Below, in pieces: positions 20,987-33,400 of a stretch of DNA of 64,000 nucleotides. Below the pieces are notes generated by a model that did not search any database, was not told where the DNA came from, and saw only the letters and a list, made by a program, of their open reading frames with translations. The position numbers and the translations under genes are program-made. The DNA is from Sarcomyxa edulis. Taxonomy: Eukaryota; Basidiomycota; Agaricomycetes; Agaricales; Mycenaceae. The DNA lies in assembly GCA_009761415.1 (NCBI GenBank), contig QUOL01000006.1, forward strand, positions 1,054,001 to 1,118,000, read 5' to 3'. The stretch's first letter is position 1. Every line of letters starts with the position of its first letter.

Positions 20987-21723
20987 ATGTATAACTCTTC
21001 TATCCTTGCTTTTCTCTTCTTTGCGCTCGCTGGTCGAGGTGAGTCTAATCATTTGGGGCAAGACTAGGCTTGCAACAAGCCTGCTAATTCTCTCTTCAGC
21101 ACTTGCTTTCAACCTGACCATCACGATTCCAACGGGGACTGTCAATATATCGAGCAGTGATATGTTGACCATTCCAGACAGTGCCGCGAAGACAGCAGTA
21201 TGTATCGAATTCTCAAGTCGACCCTCTCTTCTGACTTCCGTACAGTGTGCAAGCAACTGCACTACAGCGGTTTCTGCTCTCCAGGTGCGTACTTGTCCGT
21301 CTACGCCTCTCCACCAGAGCTCAAATTCGTGTTAGTCCTGCGGTGATGATGCCAGTTGCTTGTGCTCAGACGACACCGTCAAGGCCATTGTGAACTGCGA
21401 ACAATGCATGTTAACCAACCTTATTGAGACCAACAAGCCTTATCCCGACTTGAAGACGGGAAACAATGCTATGATGACAGGCAAGTCATCACAGTCGTAT
21501 ATCGTATTCTATCCTTGACGTTAGTTTTCACTGGGCAGCCTACGGTACAGCTTGCAAGGCGGAAGCCAACGTGACTATCGACCCGGCTGTGCTTGCACTT
21601 CAACTACCTGCAGATTGGGAAGGACCATTTGTTTCCGTATTCCCCACTGCTGTTGGCGCTATCGTAGCAACTGTTGGAGGTCTTTTGGGTATAGGTTTGA
21701 TAACTATTGTAAACACAATGTAG
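20987..21723 (+). CDS. Small secreted or surface-anchored Cys-rich protein
   Basis: Five exons (20987-21038, 21100-21197, 21246-21284, 21336-21480, 21539-21723) give 172 residues. A signal peptide is clear (MYNSSILAFLFFALAGRALA). The mature part has a compact Cys pattern (CASNC, SCGDDASCLCSDD, NCEQC, then ACK) typical of small fungal surface proteins. The C-terminus is hydrophobic (AVGAIVATVGGLLGIGLITI), consistent with a GPI signal or membrane anchor. Intron 4 starts GCAAGT rather than GT. Reading it as GC-AG keeps the hydrophobic C-terminus, whereas a nearby GT would switch to a frame without it. Function unknown; it is CFEM-like in style but I do not claim a CFEM domain. Confidence 0.7.
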
Positions 21724-21826
21724 ACGGTTGTCGTGATGAGAGTGGGATTCATAGCGTAGGATAGCACATTTCTTGCGAATACTTTTGGTGGGAGAATTGA
21801 ATTCTGTTGGGCCGATCGTGTTGCGC

Positions 21827-24800
21827 ATGCGCGTGATTGGAAAATCTGAAAAAATTCAACTCAGCCCTAACTATCATCGCGGTTCGACCTTCTCGTCGTC
21901 GTTCCTCCCCTTCTTCCTCAAAACTGGCATCTACTAACGGAAAAGCAGCCTGGACTACCCTCAGAAATGCGGCCCAGTCTCGCTCCACCGAAACCGTCCT
22001 CGTCCATAGAAAATCTCACCTCTCTCAGTCTCTGGCATCTACATCTATACCCTTGAACAATAGCCTTCGACTCCCAGACTATCTAGGCATCCGTAATTTT
22101 TGTCTCAATCAAAGTAATACTACCCACTGTACACACGCCACTCCCCATCAGCATACCTATGCATCCACTATACCTGTAGCCAGATCGACATTCACATCTC
22201 AGTCTCGTACCTATTCTGCTCAAGCTCAGAGGATACAGTACACAGCACCAGCACCAGCACCAATAGAGTCTGTCCAGGCGCAGCCATACACCCAGAACGG
22301 AGCACGATTAGCTACTCACCCCAGTAAATTTGCGACTGACGCCCCGGTCTTCGGATTACAAGACTTTTTCCAGATACAGAATGACCTCGATACAGTGGAC
22401 GTCCCTGTCCTCGTTCCTTACAAGCATCGGGTCGATTGGCGTCTTCGTGCCGCTTCTCAAATTCGACCTAGAGAGACCTCAGCACAAGCCTCGAAACCCC
22501 GTACATTCATCAAACGCATCCTCCCTCCACGCATGGTGGTCCAGCCAGGAGATCCATTCTACAAGGAAATACAGGAATATAATGACAGGTGTGTGCACCA
22601 GAGTCCGTCCTCGTCATATATAATTGATCCCTAGGCAAGGTTCCTTCCCCTCCTGGAAGCCGAACAAGCCGAAGAGGAAAGGGTTTTGAGGGAACGTCTC
22701 GCTACTTGGTCTCTCAGCCAGCTCAAAGAGGATGGGTACATCCTCACGGACATCCCTGGATTTTGGTTAGAGGCAAATCGTTCCGATCAACATGTCGCTG
22801 TATTCTCGTATGGTCCTGGAATACCCTTACCAGAGCATAGACTCGAGTAAGCGCAGGATACAATCAATCTGATATATTCATCAAACTGACCCATTTATAG
22901 TGAAGGATCGCAAGTGCTTGTATCTCGCAATAACCCTCTAACGGAAGCGCCCATCCGTGGTTCTGTCGCCTCAAGCTCGTCTTCTCAGATCAGGATCATT
23001 TTTTCCGACCAGTTCGATATTTCTGACTTATGGAGGTGCGTTTGAAGGGATGCTCACGTATCGGCTGAATCATCTCTGATGTTGACCGCCACAGACTAGA
23101 CCTTGGCCGTTCCGATATTGCTTATGAACGCATGCGCACCGCAATCAGTCATCTGAACCACGATATACGACAACAAGAATCGGGCTCTGACGAGCGCTCA
23201 GAATACAGGTTACAGGGCACTTTTCTTCGCGACGTCTTACTCCGCACATTCGGGGGCAAGAAAGATGGCGATGGCCATGTCCACGCCCATGTCGCCCTGC
23301 AGGCCCCCGACGATGTCAGTTACCCGGGGCACAGTCAACTAGACCACCCGCATCATCCAGACTTAACGCCAGTACCTTCTCCAAATCATAGCCAGACCAG
23401 GATACCTGAAGCATTGTTTAGGGGGGCTTTCTCGGAAGATTTACGTATACAAAGCTGGGCTCGGCGATACTCTGAAGTGAACCCGGTTAGAGTCGAAGGG
23501 GATCCCGTATTAGAGGGATTGAACTCTACTCAGATAAGGGCCATGGCCATGATGATTGGCGAGAGGATGAGCCTTATTCAAGGGGTATACATCTATTTTT
23601 CTTGATTCTTTATCATGTAATTGATCGCCAGTCCTTTAGCCTCCCGGGACTGGAAAGACCAAAACGATCGTAGAGACCATTAAACTGCTCAAGGTTCGTC
23701 CCAGTTTCAAGATGATAGTTTTTTTCTTATAATCCCTTTTGATGGCTTAGCTTCACTTTCAAGTGCCACACCCGATCCTGGTTTGTACATATACCAACGT
23801 CGCGGTCGACAATCTTGTCGAAGGTCTTACTGCGAGCGGCACACTCGATATCCTTCGCATCGGCTCCGCCGGCAAGGTGAAAGAGTCTCTCCTCCAATAT
23901 TCATTGGACTATAAAATAGAGCAACATCCCTTGCACTCAAGCATGATCGCAGAACAAAAGGATCTTAACGGACTGCGAGAACAAATAGCGGAGGCGAAAG
24001 AACGCGAAGAGGTCTTAAAGACAGCAGGTACCATCAAGGAGCAACGAACAATCCAGACAAGGATTATCAACATGGAGAAGCGAGAAGAGAGCCTCAAGAT
24101 CAAGGTGTCGAAACTGAAGGCAAGGATACGCGGGGATGTGATTTCAAGAGCTGATGTCGTACGCCGCAGTCATTTCTTTATCTCTTTCTGCTTCAAATGA
24201 TGACAGGTGATCAGATTTGCACGACTTGCATCACTTCCGCATCTTATTCATTGAGCACGATCGATTTTCCCGTTGTGTTTTTGGACGAGGCCTCCATGTC
24301 GACCGAACCTGCGTCTCTCATTCCACTTATGAAAGGGGTGCGTGAATTTCCTCGTGGTCGTGTTCCTTGGCTAATATCTTCATCTTTTCTAGTCAAGGCA
24401 TGTAGCCCTTATTGGTGACCACAAGCAATTGCCACCCATCATCACCAGTCGAGAAGCGCAAGAATTAGGTCTTGGTATTAGTCTATTTGAACGACTCACT
24501 GAGGAAGGAGGTCCGTTAACCCATTCGTATCTTCACTCTGCCATCTGATCCACGCCTCTTTTTCTTTCTAGATGTCCCTTCGATTATGCTGGATACTCAA
24601 TACCGCATGCACCCAGCGATCTCCCGTTTTCCATCTTCCGAATTCTACAACTTTACGCTGCAAGACGGTACTATAGATTCAGTGGGTAACATTCATCCTC
24701 GACTGACGCCCCCAACTTCGCGGCATCTTCAAGTCAATATGGAGACTGGACATCGACCTTCTGTGATTTTTTTGGACCATGCGGGGCCGGAGGCATCCAA

Positions 24801-25456
24801 AGATCGAAGTCGCGTCAATCGGCACGACGCTCGCATTGTCTGTACCGTCGTCGAAGATCTGCTTCTACACAATCCAGTGAGTCTCTTCTTTCCCAATCTG
24901 AATCTAATTAAAAGATTGATTGAATCGTTTTTTTTCTTACTTCTTGCAGGAACTCCGCGGAGAAGATATTGGCATTATCGCTCCTTATGCAGCTCAAATC
25001 TCCTTGCTCACGCGTATGTTCAAAACGGACGCAGAGTACAAAAAACGCTTCAAAGCCGTTTTGGGTGACCACCGTGCAATGCAGTTTGAACATATCGAAA
25101 TCAAAACTGTAGACGGGTTTGAAGGACGCGAGAAAGAGATCATCATTTTTTCTACGGTCCGTAACAACCCCGGTGGATACATCGGATTCCTGGCGGATCG
25201 ACGCCGCCTGAACGTTGGACTCACGAGAGCCAAAAGAGGGTTGTTCATTGTGGGGAGTATACAGACGTTGCAGAAAGGGAAGATGGGTTACAACGGTCAC
25301 GGGGAGCAAGCTGTTCTGACGATCGGGAAGGGTGCGGACTCGTGGAAACGGTATGCGAAGTTTCTGCGTGATGAAGGGTTGGTTGTGAAACTAGTCGGGG
25401 AGGATTTTGGGATGGCGTTGTACGGGACGACCGCTCGTGAACGTGTGGCTCGTTAA
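21827..25456 (+). CDS. SF1 DNA/RNA helicase of the UPF1/SMUBP2 (DNA2/NAM7) group
   Basis: Eleven exons total exactly 3042 nt (1013 residues). Start: ATG 21827 with a 67-nt intron (21882-21948, branch CTAAC) restores the frame, because that frame has no upstream ATG without splicing. Motifs in order: GQ-like [15 protein letters not shown], Walker [13 protein letters not shown] (~residue 510), [12 protein letters not shown] (Ia), a coiled basic insert, ADVICTTC, Walker [20 protein letters not shown] (III), LDTQYRMHP (IV), [28 protein letters not shown] (V), [15 protein letters not shown] (VI). All ATPase residues are present. The ~220 N-terminal residues are Ser/Arg/Pro-rich and unlike the conserved SMUBP2 start, so targeting (possibly mitochondrial) is open. 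Exact orthology (HCS1/SMUBP2 or a fungal-specific relative) is not settled. Confidence 0.85.
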
Positions 25457-26755
25457 GCGATGACATGTGACGGTCACCGTCGTCTTGCAGTTGCAGTCCG
25501 CCTTTGAGACGCCGACGATTTGACGAGTTGGAAATTGCAGGCGTCCCTCTAGGCCCAAGACCCCCGCGTCATGGGCAATTCATTTTCAAGGATATCTGGT
25601 GCACCACTTTTTTCGAGGAACGCCAAGTGGTCGGGTGTGTGCCTTTCCGTGGGCGGGGGACACGCGACAAATTTATTTTTTATTCATCGGGCGTGTTTCA
25701 TGGTGCATCGTGGATACATGTGTGTCCGTATGTTTCCCCATCGATATGACAATCGATATCGCGATTCGTACGTTAATAATATACAAAAGGTTTTATTTTG
25801 GCTGACAGAGGACGGACGGACGGTATTGTTCAAGTCAAAGCCTAAACACCGGAGCGTCGGCCTCGGCATGCCAGGCTATGCACGAGGACGAACGAGATTT
25901 TACTGAAGAGTTATAGTATACTATTGGTTGGTGGACATGTTCATCGCTGAGATAGACGTCGAGCCTCAAAGGTAGATGGATTGTGACCTGAAGTGAGCTG
26001 AAGATGGCATAGAGGCCCTGGGACGTCTGTCAGATGGATTACCTTTTAGGATTGGGGCTGCAAAAAAAACGTGTACAAGTGTGCAACGATCTCTTGGGTA
26101 TCGATCTCATCTCTAACCACGAGCGAATCCGGATGCGGCATTTACTATTTCCACCAAAAAGTAAGAATCAAGTAGACGGTACGAGGCAGGTAACTGGGAG
26201 GAGGAGGAGTACTTGCTGTCGAATGTGAATCAGGATCCACCTAGTACTGTCCCAGCGCACTTTGTCGACCCCAATATTGCATTGCATCTCGTTTGCTCGA
26301 CGTTCGCTTTTGGTAGGAATACCGGTATATACGTAATCGAGATTGAGATCGAATTTTTGCCACTTTTTAGAGACCTCGCCGCATCGTGAATTATGGATGT
26401 ATCTCAAATTCAAACATCTCTCGTTATGGCCGCCTCCTCCCGAGTTCAAAAACCATACAAAAATGGCCCAGATCTTTCATTCTCCTCCCACCCACCTCCG
26501 CGAAAAGTAGCCATCTCAGAGTTACCATCTCTTTTCTTCAGCGCTACTTCCTAGAACACCTTGCTTCGAAAAGCTTCGTTCATTCGAAGTCAAGACACTC
26601 AATTCGACGATCTGCCATCATACACTCTGCGACTCTTTCATACTCGCTGAAACAGTTGTTTGATATTAATCTGTCAGTATTCAATGACCCTCGTCCTTCC
26701 TCAAATATCCACTCGAGTCACTTCCCCTCCTTCATCTCTTCACCCTCATCCTCCC
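25457..26755. other. Intergenic region, 1.3 kb
   Basis: Contains the helicase 3' flank, with a short hairpin GACGGT-C-ACCGTC just after its stop (about 25469-25481), and the promoter of the next gene. Overlapping short frames have no splice partners or recognisable domain. Confidence 0.4.
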
Positions 26756-29700
26756 ATGAACTCTCGCAACCTCTTTCAAAAGTCTCCAAATTTCGACCAT
26801 GTTCTCGGTCGTCTTCAGAAACTTTCATTCAACACCCCGTCTCACTTTTCCCTGAATTCCCCGGCATCCGCTCCCTCCCCTGATGTCATGTCTCACGCCA
26901 GCGCCTCGCCACCACCGTCACCGCGAAACCTTACCGGCTCTACCCTTGGCGCCCCCTTTTCTCTACAGCCCTCTTATAACGAATTTGACGATGATCTCCC
27001 CACTATCATCGATACATTCTCCCCAAAACCACAGCCACAGCCATTGACCTTTGACTTGTCCCCAACCTCTTCGACGAGCAGTGACTTTGATTCTATATCA
27101 TCTCGTCAACCCATCTCAGAGTCCGAACACTCTCTTTTCGACGCGTTTGTCGCAACTCGTTCGCGAGTAGTTCGCGTGAGTCCCATCATCGTGTCCATCA
27201 CCTGATGTCATATCTTAATTTCACACATCCAGTTATTCAACTTACCTCCTTTGGCCTCCAACTTTCTCTCGGCCATTTTTGTTCCCCAGACCGTGAATTT
27301 CGTTTCCCTTTGTCACGCCACGGCTTGATCTAATCATTCTTCCTAATAGGCTGCACAGTACGCTATCGGACCCTTCCCTGTCCCGGTGACAATGTGGACA
27401 TTGCGAGATGACTATTCGGGTCCCAGGCCCCGTGAGGATAGCGTCTGGCTTGTCTTCAAATCTCATGAAGAGGTATGTCATCGTCGTCAACTTGCATCGT
27501 GGTCCGACGCGTTCTGGCGCGTCCATATTAGGCACGTCCTTAATTGGCGTTTGCATTGCCTTTTTTGGACTGTGGCGGTGCTACTCTCGACATCTCTCTT
27601 TTTGATGCGCTCACCAACGTAAATTTGCATTGGAGATGTTGTCCAGGAACAAGATGATTCCGACATATTGTTCGATGTTATCGGATGGACCGCACCGCTG
27701 CCGCGCTGCTTTGTCTCGTCCACCCTTCATTTTCCCAGCTTACCTTGTCCCTTTGCTGTTCCGTTGTTATCATCATTCCAATCCCCATCAAATGTGTTTA
27801 CTCACTACGGATCATGACAGGCTTGCGCTACGCTCTCCCTCTCTGGCTCTGCCATGTCTGTCGCCACTGCTCTAGAGACTGACCTGGAACCTTTCCACAA
27901 ATTGCGGCGCTTTGAGCTCAAGACAACACCCGTAAGTCGTTGTTTACGTATTTCTTCCCATGTAACTTGAAATGGCTTAACTTTGTGTCGTGTTTAGGCG
28001 CCACAGAATCCTACTCTCTCCCATCCTCCACCTGCCGGTCATTCTATGCCTCATTTCCTTCACGTTTCGTCCTCTGCTTCAGACCTTCGTAGCGCAAAAG
28101 CTGGGATAGACAGTAGGATGAGGAGCGAATACACGATCTCTAGTAATCCTCCTAACCCCAGGACGAGTTTCAGACTTGGAGACTGGATGTAAGTGACCCA
28201 CCTCCTATGTTTTCCGGGGACTCTCGGCGACGTGAGTCGTGGATCGAAAAGTCTCGCCGATGGCCAGATCTAAATTTGTATTTCACCGATCACGATCGAC
28301 CGAGGTACATTGAACATCCAATGCTGACTTTTCTTCACGCTATATAGTTGCAGTTCTCCGAGCTGCGCCGCACACAACTTCGGGTGAGTGTTTCTTGCTA
28401 CAGTAATAAAAAAATTTGTATCGCTACGTGGTCGCGTGTCGTTTTTCTCTCACCTCCTGCCACCGTCTCGTTTTTACCATGGTCCTTACTGAGGCGTTCC
28501 CTTGTATGATCCTTCATAGACGTAACCTCTCCTGCATTGGATGTGGATGTCCTCGCTCTGCTGGAAATGATGGTTCAGCACCTCATTATCGATCCACCAA
28601 TTCTCCAACGCGTATAGCGTCCTCTCCTCGGTTTTATACATCGCAAAACCAAGCCACGTCATTCTCACCTGCCCCACCTCACTCTTCGCCTTCATATCCT
28701 TGCGCTTCTTCGCAGCCGCAGCCGTCGTTCACGCCTTCACCCATCTCTCACCCTGTTCTCGGCGCCTCAAAACCTCCCCCTCCAGCTCACCCTCTTCTGA
28801 CACCTTCCGGGCGCGCTTTCGCCAGCGGTGGAAAAGTTCAAAACGTATCAAGTGACCCACTATCGCCGTGTATTATGTATTGGCCGGACAACGAGCCTTT
28901 CCCCGAGCAAGGCCAAATCCGTCCTAGTGGATTGATGGGTGTTCCAGTACGTCTGATAGCGCACTGTATATACCTTCATTACTGACACCGTCTACATTTC
29001 ACTTCCCAGCAGCCTCCCATCCTGAACACTGGTAATAGGGGACCCATCTCTCACGTACGTCCTTTTCTCCCGTTTAATTTCCACCATGGTCTGACTTTTT
29101 TTTGTCATACGTTAGCAACCCGGAGATTGGATTTGCCTCAAGTGCAATTATTTGAACTGGAGACGGAGAAAAGTTTGCCAGACGTGTTTGCCTTGTACGT
29201 TTTATTCTTATCTGACGTTGTCCCGCATCGTTTACTGAATAAATAAAATCGCAGACGCTGAGGGTAATGGGGATTCAATCTCAGCTGCTGTCCAAGCAGA
29301 ACGAATCGCACTTCTTACGTCTGTCCTGGCTCAGTCTCAGTCTTCTCCCGCACCTGGCACTCTGTCGCCCTCGCATCACGGTGTCCGTTCGCAATCGTTG
29401 ACCCCGCCCCATTTTACCACTAACGGCGCCTTCATTGATCTATCGGCTCCAAAACCTCGTGGCCCAGTTGTGCAACGTTCACAATCTCATTTTAACCTTG
29501 GATCTCAATACGCGAACTCGCAACCTATATACCAAACATCCGGACATCGCAACTCTTCCCCTCATCCTCAGCAGCGGTACTTCACCTCACCTCCTCCTCT
29601 CCATCTCCACGCGCCTGCGCCGCTCCTTCCTTCATTCCTCCAGGATATCGTCCAGTCGCCGTCGCTCTCCCCTGCGTCGACCTCCTCTGCTGACTTGTCT

Positions 29701-29916
29701 TTTGAGGAGTACGAGGATAGCATTCCTTCGCCAAACGGATCGAGCCATGGACGAGGCCGAACTTCTACCAGGGATGACTCTGCCAATCTGCCGTTGGGAA
29801 ATATCTGGCGTTTAGATGGGGAGGAGACCAAATCATTGTCTGCATTTGCGCTACCCAATCGTCAGGATCTCATCGGTGGAAGTAGGAAAAACAGCACAGA
29901 GAAGCTTCGGCTTTAG
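26756..29916 (+). CDS. NRP1: RNA-binding protein with RRM and two RanBP2 zinc fingers (NRP1-like)
   Basis: Ten exons sum to 2154 nt (717 residues). After a Ser/Pro-rich N-terminus comes an RRM split over exons 2-4: RLFNLPPLASNFLSAIFVPQ, VPVTMWTLRDDYSG, then RNP1-like DSVWLVFKSHEEACATLSL. Two RanBP2-type zinc fingers follow: GDWICSSPSCAAHNFG...LSCIGCGCPR, split by an intron, and GDWICLKCNYLNWRRRKVCQ...C. The rest is Ser/Pro/Gln-rich. RRM plus two such fingers matches NRP1, a yeast RNA-binding protein found in stress granules. Intron 4 (27473-27820, 348 nt) is unusually long here, but direct joining of exons 3 and 4 makes an uninterrupted RRM. The start could instead be ATG 26684 in the same frame. 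Confidence 0.75.
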
Positions 29917-30472
29917 TCAGCTATTTCGGAGTACGTTTTCCCGTTCGTCTTTGAACCTACTTGCTTGCATGCTAATAACGAGCAGTTTTTTGCAGCATTT
30001 TTTACCATATCTTGGAATCTATTCTATAGCACAGATAATGTCGCCGCCGTCGCGCACGGGGCCGTGCTACTCGACACACAGCTTGAGGCTGGATATTGGA
30101 ATTCTTGAAGGACATCCTTCAACACGATTAGTATGCACGGGGACATTTTTTTCGAGTCATCTTTTTTGGAGCCATGGGCCGGCCTATACTTACATCGACT
30201 TTTGCTAATCTACATCTTGTATGGGCTCATACCAGCGTCTTCTTGTACTTGTTCTGATTAATATTGGTGATGGCTAGCTCTGGTATACTATAGCTAGCTC
30301 TACTTGGGTTGTATACCTTGATATGTTATTTTGGAATCAACTGTGCAGTCTAAAGTTGTGTGGCGATGCCTCAATGTGTGTTTACGCGTGTCCACGTGGA
30401 CCACCGCGTCCAAATCCTCTACGCGTAGTCTTCCTGGTCCATACACCTATGCCGCCTTTCGCCTGAGCACTC
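29917..30472. promoter_or_regulatory. Spacer between NRP1-like gene and APC1
   Basis: Shared 3' flank and promoter, 556 bp. A six-codon uORF (ATG 30449 to TGA 30466) ends 6 nt before the APC1 ATG. No other feature seen. Confidence 0.4.
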
Positions 30473-33400
30473 ATGAGCACCCCAACTATTTCCTTGCCTT
30501 TACATGGCCCACCCATCTCTTCTGCTCATCAATTCCTATCTCTCTCGCCCAAACCCGTACTCTCGACATCGTCAGCTCCAGAATCTGCCCTTTTGAGTTC
30601 TATCCGTGTCGCTTTGCGAGGAACTGGGACAGATCACATCTCGACCATCCATTCTACATTGGACGCGCGCTTTCCAGAGGACGAACTCACATGGGATGCA
30701 TATACAGTCGTTCTCAGTACAGGTGGTGTCATTCGAAAGAAGTGGAACTTCGAGGAGGAGGGTCAAGCTATTCAGTGGGCATGCTCCTCTTTTCTTGAGC
30801 AAGATCTCTCTACACTCTCCGGTCCTTCTCATAATTCAGCGCATTATACCTCTGAACCGCCTCCTCCTCCTCCTTCTCAATCTCCTTCTGAAAGGTCCAC
30901 ATTTGGTCCCTTTTCTGGCGCACGTGCAGAGCATAACCGACGCGTGAAACAAGAAATCCGCGTACCAGCTGTGTTCGTTTTTCTTCGCAGCATTGGCAAA
31001 ATCTATCTCGAAAATGGAATGGAATATACCTTTTCATTGCCTTTTATCGTTCGCAAAGCATGGCCTTTACATCCACACGGAGTGATGATCCAGAGGGTTC
31101 TGGAGCCTAGTGAACGCGAGGAGGCCGAGCTGACGGATGACCTCGTGTTACCCACCATATTCTCTCTCACAAGTCCATTCGCCGAAGCTTCGGCTGTCGG
31201 TCTCACATCAGGAATTGTGGGCGGAGGCCGACATCTCCCAATTTCGTCGCTCAAAGATGAAGACGAGAATTCGAGAAAACCTTTGGTCTCCATTCCTCCG
31301 TCGGAAACTGTCATATGGGCATCACATCGAGCATGGGGATGTCTTGATGATCTTGTAGTCACGATTGACCTCGAAAACCATCAACTTTCGATTTGGAGAT
31401 ATACATATCTTAAACCAAAAGATATTCCAGTTCCCTTGGGTCGCGGCAGGGCGCGTAGCATAGCGCAGAAACGAAAATCGATGTCTGGTTATGGGAGTCG
31501 TCGAAGCTCTACACTCTTCAGTGATGCCATGGACCGCCGAGACCCCTTGCACGCCTTCTCCCCTCATCCACGATCTCGAGAGCAATCTCCATCTCCGGAA
31601 TTTCCGGAATTTCCTGACTTGCCGCCACTTTCAGCCTTGCCTGGCATGGCACCAACACTAACGTCGACTACGACAATGGAGTCACTCGTTCCTGGGGTTA
31701 CTTCTCAGTCTGGAACCTTCAGAGATCGCCGTAATTCGCGAGCTCGCCATGATTTGAGCGTTACTATGGATAGAATGGTGCTGGGAGCAAGAATGGAAGG
31801 TGATACGACTCTGGCACCGATTGAGCATGGTCGGATGAAAGCTGCATATTGGATGGAGAGGATCCATACCCAGGACATTTCTGAGAACGAGTGAGTGTCT
31901 ATCAATATATCGCAGGCACGCTGACTTATGTATTTTAGCACTCATTCGTGGCGCCACATCCAAGTGGCATTGTTTGACGAGCGATGGGATGGTCAGGAAG
32001 ATCGGGCTCTGTTCGCTTTATGCCTTCCGGCCAGTGAAACTTTGGACATCTTCACACTTACGAATGACGAGCAGGACGCGCTACAAATCAAGCTCCTAAC
32101 GCAGCTTCCGGCTATCTCTGCAGTAACCATCAAATCCACTCGTGAGCTCATGTGCGATCTACTCGTCGTGAAACCTAACCACCAAATGGCGATTCTTACA
32201 CATGGAATTCGCGAACTTCCTGTCGAAGTTCATGTACCCAGGTCAGAAGTATCTCATGACGACGTTTCGATGGACACCGACAACGGCCATCTTCCTGTGG
32301 ACCATGGTGGAGTTGTTTGTGTGGAAGACAGTGTTGACTGTTCGGCCACAGTCCACTTCGAAGATGGCTGGTGTTCGCGTGCGACATTCAATTTCATGCC
32401 ATTAGATGAATTGACTTATCAATCGCTGCTCATAATGTCTCACACATTACCTGCGGATGTTTGCTTCGATTTGCACAAGATGTTCATTGAGATCTGGTCT
32501 ACGCGAGGTTTTGGCACTTCCGATGGTGTCGAATTCGACTGTTTCGCGGCCTCCCTTTTCAAGATTTTCCATCTAAACACTCCCCAGAACTTGACTGCTG
32601 CGCTTGATCACAGCTGGGATGGCCTTGTGAAATCATCGTCATATAATCGTTTTCGCGACGATGTAGCCCTGAGGCATCTTAAAATGCCCCCTCGAGCCCC
32701 TCCGCCACGCACACCTCGGTACACCGCCAAACCTCATCGCCTTCTTGCTCCTGTTCTCTATGCTCTCCATACACTTGGTGAAGATCTCCGGCTTCAAGTT
32801 CATCGGTATCAAGCACTTCTGAGGCTGGCACCTGCCATCTGCAAGATTGCTTTCGTTGTTCGCCCGGAATGGGCCGATTATTGGAAGAGGCTTTGCCCTG
32901 AAATTGATGTTGCTTGGCCGTCCCCATCAAGTACCGGTAAGTTTTGAACACCAAAGATTAACCAAGCATGGCTAAACTAGGTGATTTACAGTGATTGCCC
33001 ACCTTGACGATCGCATTCCAGTCTGGCCGCCCGATATTTCCGCCATTCTATACGGCCGCATCAGTAATCCCGACTGGAAAGTTCCTTGGAACGATGCGCA
33101 TGATATGTCAATCCGTTTTGGCATTACGCCTTGCTTCATATTTGGACGGGCCTCGCCATTAACGACGATCCCTCAATTGACAGATCTTTACATGTCTCTG
33201 GCCGACAACCGAACTGCAAGTACCCAGAAACGAGCCGAAAATGCAATGGCGTTATTGGTTCAATCTGATCCTGCACCCTCTAAACGTCTGCCGCTTGGCG
33301 TTGCTGCTCCGTTGCGGGAGGCAGCAAGGACTTGTCAACTTGCACCTCCGGGGGACTGGCCTTTAGAAATATACCGAGCCATCGGACGGAACGACCTGGC

